From an uncultured archaeon (GTDB lineage: Archaea > Halobacteriota > Methanosarcinia > Methanotrichales > Methanotrichaceae): a stretch of 6,690 nt of DNA. A program made the position numbers and the translations under genes. Under the pieces are notes generated by a model, which saw only the letters and a list, made by a program, of their open reading frames with translations, ran no database searches and was not told the origin of the DNA. Positions 5,472 through 6,690 of the stretch are shown piece by piece. The stretch is from NCBI GenBank assembly GCA_902385025.1, contig CABMDX010000297.1:1-6690 (forward strand), given 5' to 3'. Within the stretch, counting starts at the first letter, position 1. Every line of letters starts with the position of its first letter.

Positions 5472-6572
5472 CTACCTTCTTTTTGTTATGATTGACAATA
5501 TATCGCAATCCTTCAGTTCATGATCCAGCCCGACCGACTGTCCCGGGAACTTTGCGCTCTTTCCCCACACCAGAGCATAGCGAAATAGGTTGACGAAATC
5601 ACGGTGAAGATGCTCGCAGACCGATTTCACTGAGCTTCCATCCAGCAGCACCAGAGGCTCCTCCAGGTCTGCCTTCCCGCCCTTTGGCTTGAGGTAGACG
5701 CGAATAAATCCAAGGCGCTCATAGATCAGATCTTTAAGCTCTTCCAGGCCTTCTGTGGTAGCGCAGGATACGGGCAAATACTCCCTGCCCAGCTCCTCGC
5801 GGATCTTGTTCTCTACGCCTCCGTATCTGAGGTCGAACTTATTTATGGCTACCACTGAAGGGATGTAAACCCTGTTGCCGGCCAGAAAATCCACCAGACT
5901 ATCCGTATCTATGTCTTCGCGTATGGTAACGTTGGCATTCACAATGCCATAGGCTCGAATAATCTCTGCTATCTCGAATTCGGTCATTTTGGTGAGCTGC
6001 ACAGTGCTTCGCACGATGATGCCGCCCTTCCTTTCCTGGGTTATATGCACATTGGGCGGCTGCTTGTCCAGCCGAATGCCGGCATCGTAAAGCTCGCGCT
6101 CCAGAATATCCAGCCTATAGTTGAAGACATCTCCTAATAATAATATAATGTCTGCAGCTCTTGCCGCTGTTATGACCTCTCTGCCCCGCCCTTTGCCTCT
6201 TGCAGCACCCTTGATTATGCCGGGCATATCCAAGATCTGGATCTCGGCGCCCTTATATTTCATGACGCCTGGAATGACTTCCAGGGTTGTGAACTGGTAT
6301 GCAGCAACCTCCGACTTGGAGCCGGTAAGATAGTTGAGGAGGCTTGACTTGCCCACAGAGGGAAATCCTACCAGAGCCACGGTAGCATCTCCTGACTTTT
6401 TGATGTAGTATCTTCTGCCCCCGCCTCCGCCCTTGATCTTTTGAAGCTCCTGCTGCGCTCTTAACTTCGCGATCTTGGCCTTGATCTTGCCCAAATGATG
6501 CTCAGTAGCCTTATTCTTCTGAGTTCGAGCATACTCTTTTTCCAATTCAGCAATCTTCTCAATAATTCCCAT
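5472..6572 (-). CDS. Drg/Obg-superfamily GTP-binding protein with TGS domain (archaeal Drg)
   Basis: The 366-residue protein is a full-length developmentally-regulated-GTP-binding (Drg) family GTPase, which binds GTP and acts in the cytosol, associated with ribosomes in eukaryotic homologues. The order is: an N-terminal helical region with RTQKNKATEHHLG (16-28) and a basic/Gly linker (GGGGGRR); the P-loop GFPSVGKSS (69-77); the switch I region with T95/T96 in YQFTTLEVIPG; DMPG (115-118); an inserted S5D2-like segment (about 167-239); NKFD (244-247); the G5 SCA (269-271); and a TGS domain (about 289-366) beginning IRVYLKPKGG and ending DCDILSIIT. All nucleotide-binding motifs are intact. The start matches the family, with no SD visible before the ATG; the upstream sequence is AT-rich. 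It is convergent with the membrane cluster, 55 bases apart. A ribosome-linked housekeeping role is inferred from the family. Confidence 0.97.
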   Translation of the reverse strand: MGIIEKIAELEKEYARTQKNKATEHHLGKIKAKIAKLRAQQELQKIKGGGGGRRYYIKKSGDATVALVGFPSVGKSSLLNYLTGSKSEVAAYQFTTLEVIPGVMKYKGAEIQILDMPGIIKGAARGKGRGREVITAARAADIILLLGDVFNYRLDILERELYDAGIRLDKQPPNVHITQERKGGIIVRSTVQLTKMTEFEIAEIIRAYGIVNANVTIREDIDTDSLVDFLAGNRVYIPSVVAINKFDLRYGGVENKIREELGREYLPVSCATTEGLEELKDLIYERLGFIRVYLKPKGGKADLEEPLVLLDGSSVKSVCEHLHRDFVNLFRYALVWGKSAKFPGQSVGLDHELKDCDILSIITKRR

Positions 6573-6601
6573 GAGTAATATATTATGTGTTTAATAGTTT
6601 T

Positions 6602-6690
6602 TTATCTCGGTATAACGAGTTTCGTGTAAGTAAAATTAGGATTCTTCAATTCCTTAGCAAATTTTACAATCCTTTCAGAATTTCCATTCA
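6602..6690 (-). CDS. C-terminal end of a possible upstream CDS, 5' part outside the window
   Basis: On the minus strand one frame is open from the window edge for 28 codons, ending IVKFAKELKNPNFTYTKLVIPR and a TAA at 6604-6602. The composition (amphipathic AKELK, then a strand-like TYTKLVIP) looks protein-like, but a run this short can be open by chance, and the other two frames close quickly. If real, it ends 29 bases before the Drg start on the same strand, which would place Drg in an operon and explain the lack of a clear promoter. The family cannot be identified. Confidence 0.4.
   Translation of the reverse strand, partial: NGNSERIVKFAKELKNPNFTYTKLVIPR

Overview
The window looks like chromosomal DNA of a euryarchaeal methanogen, most plausibly a Methanothrix (Methanosaeta)-type member of the Methanosarcinales. 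This rests on an archaeal-type Drg GTPase with a C-terminal TGS domain, archaeal TATA boxes (one placed for an almost leaderless mRNA), GGAGGT/GGTGA ribosome binding sites, T-tract terminators, and a high density of secreted proteins with Ig-like and DUF11 domains and N-glycosylation sequons. The genus is an inference; no rRNA or species marker is present.

Left part (1-1306, minus strand). A secreted protein with a carboxypeptidase-regulatory-like domain runs off the left edge (1-215). It lies 51 bases downstream of a secreted low-complexity protein (267-797) made of 18-residue repeats encoded by a 54-bp DNA array, followed by a second, duplicated ITSLMD-YYP module. Upstream is a candidate promoter whose TATA element is flanked by two copies of GTGAACGAT. 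The stretch 929-1306 holds only a doubtful ORF.

Middle (1364-3381, plus strand). A small secreted protein rich in sequons (1364-1666) ends at a T-rich terminator. After an AT-rich spacer with a TATA box comes a 500-residue secreted multi-domain surface protein (1879-3381) with a cadherin/Ig-like domain, two Big_7-like domains and a DUF11 domain. It is followed by a hairpin plus two T-tracts that looks like a textbook terminator.

Right part. A cytosolic putative zinc metallopeptidase with an HEYIHSLGYLDE motif (3506-4006, minus) is divergent from a compact plus-strand cluster: a secreted glycoprotein-like ectodomain (4292-4858), a very small membrane protein (4932-5087) and a four-helix membrane protein (5084-5416, ATGA overlap). 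This cluster of unknown function is the best candidate for an undescribed system, though the evidence is only architecture and gene coupling. The Drg-family GTPase (5472-6572, minus) is convergent with it, and the C-terminus of another minus-strand ORF may enter from the right edge.

Apart from Drg, no gene has a function I can name with confidence. The window is dominated by exported proteins of unknown role. No tRNA, rRNA, CRISPR array, transposase or attachment site was seen.
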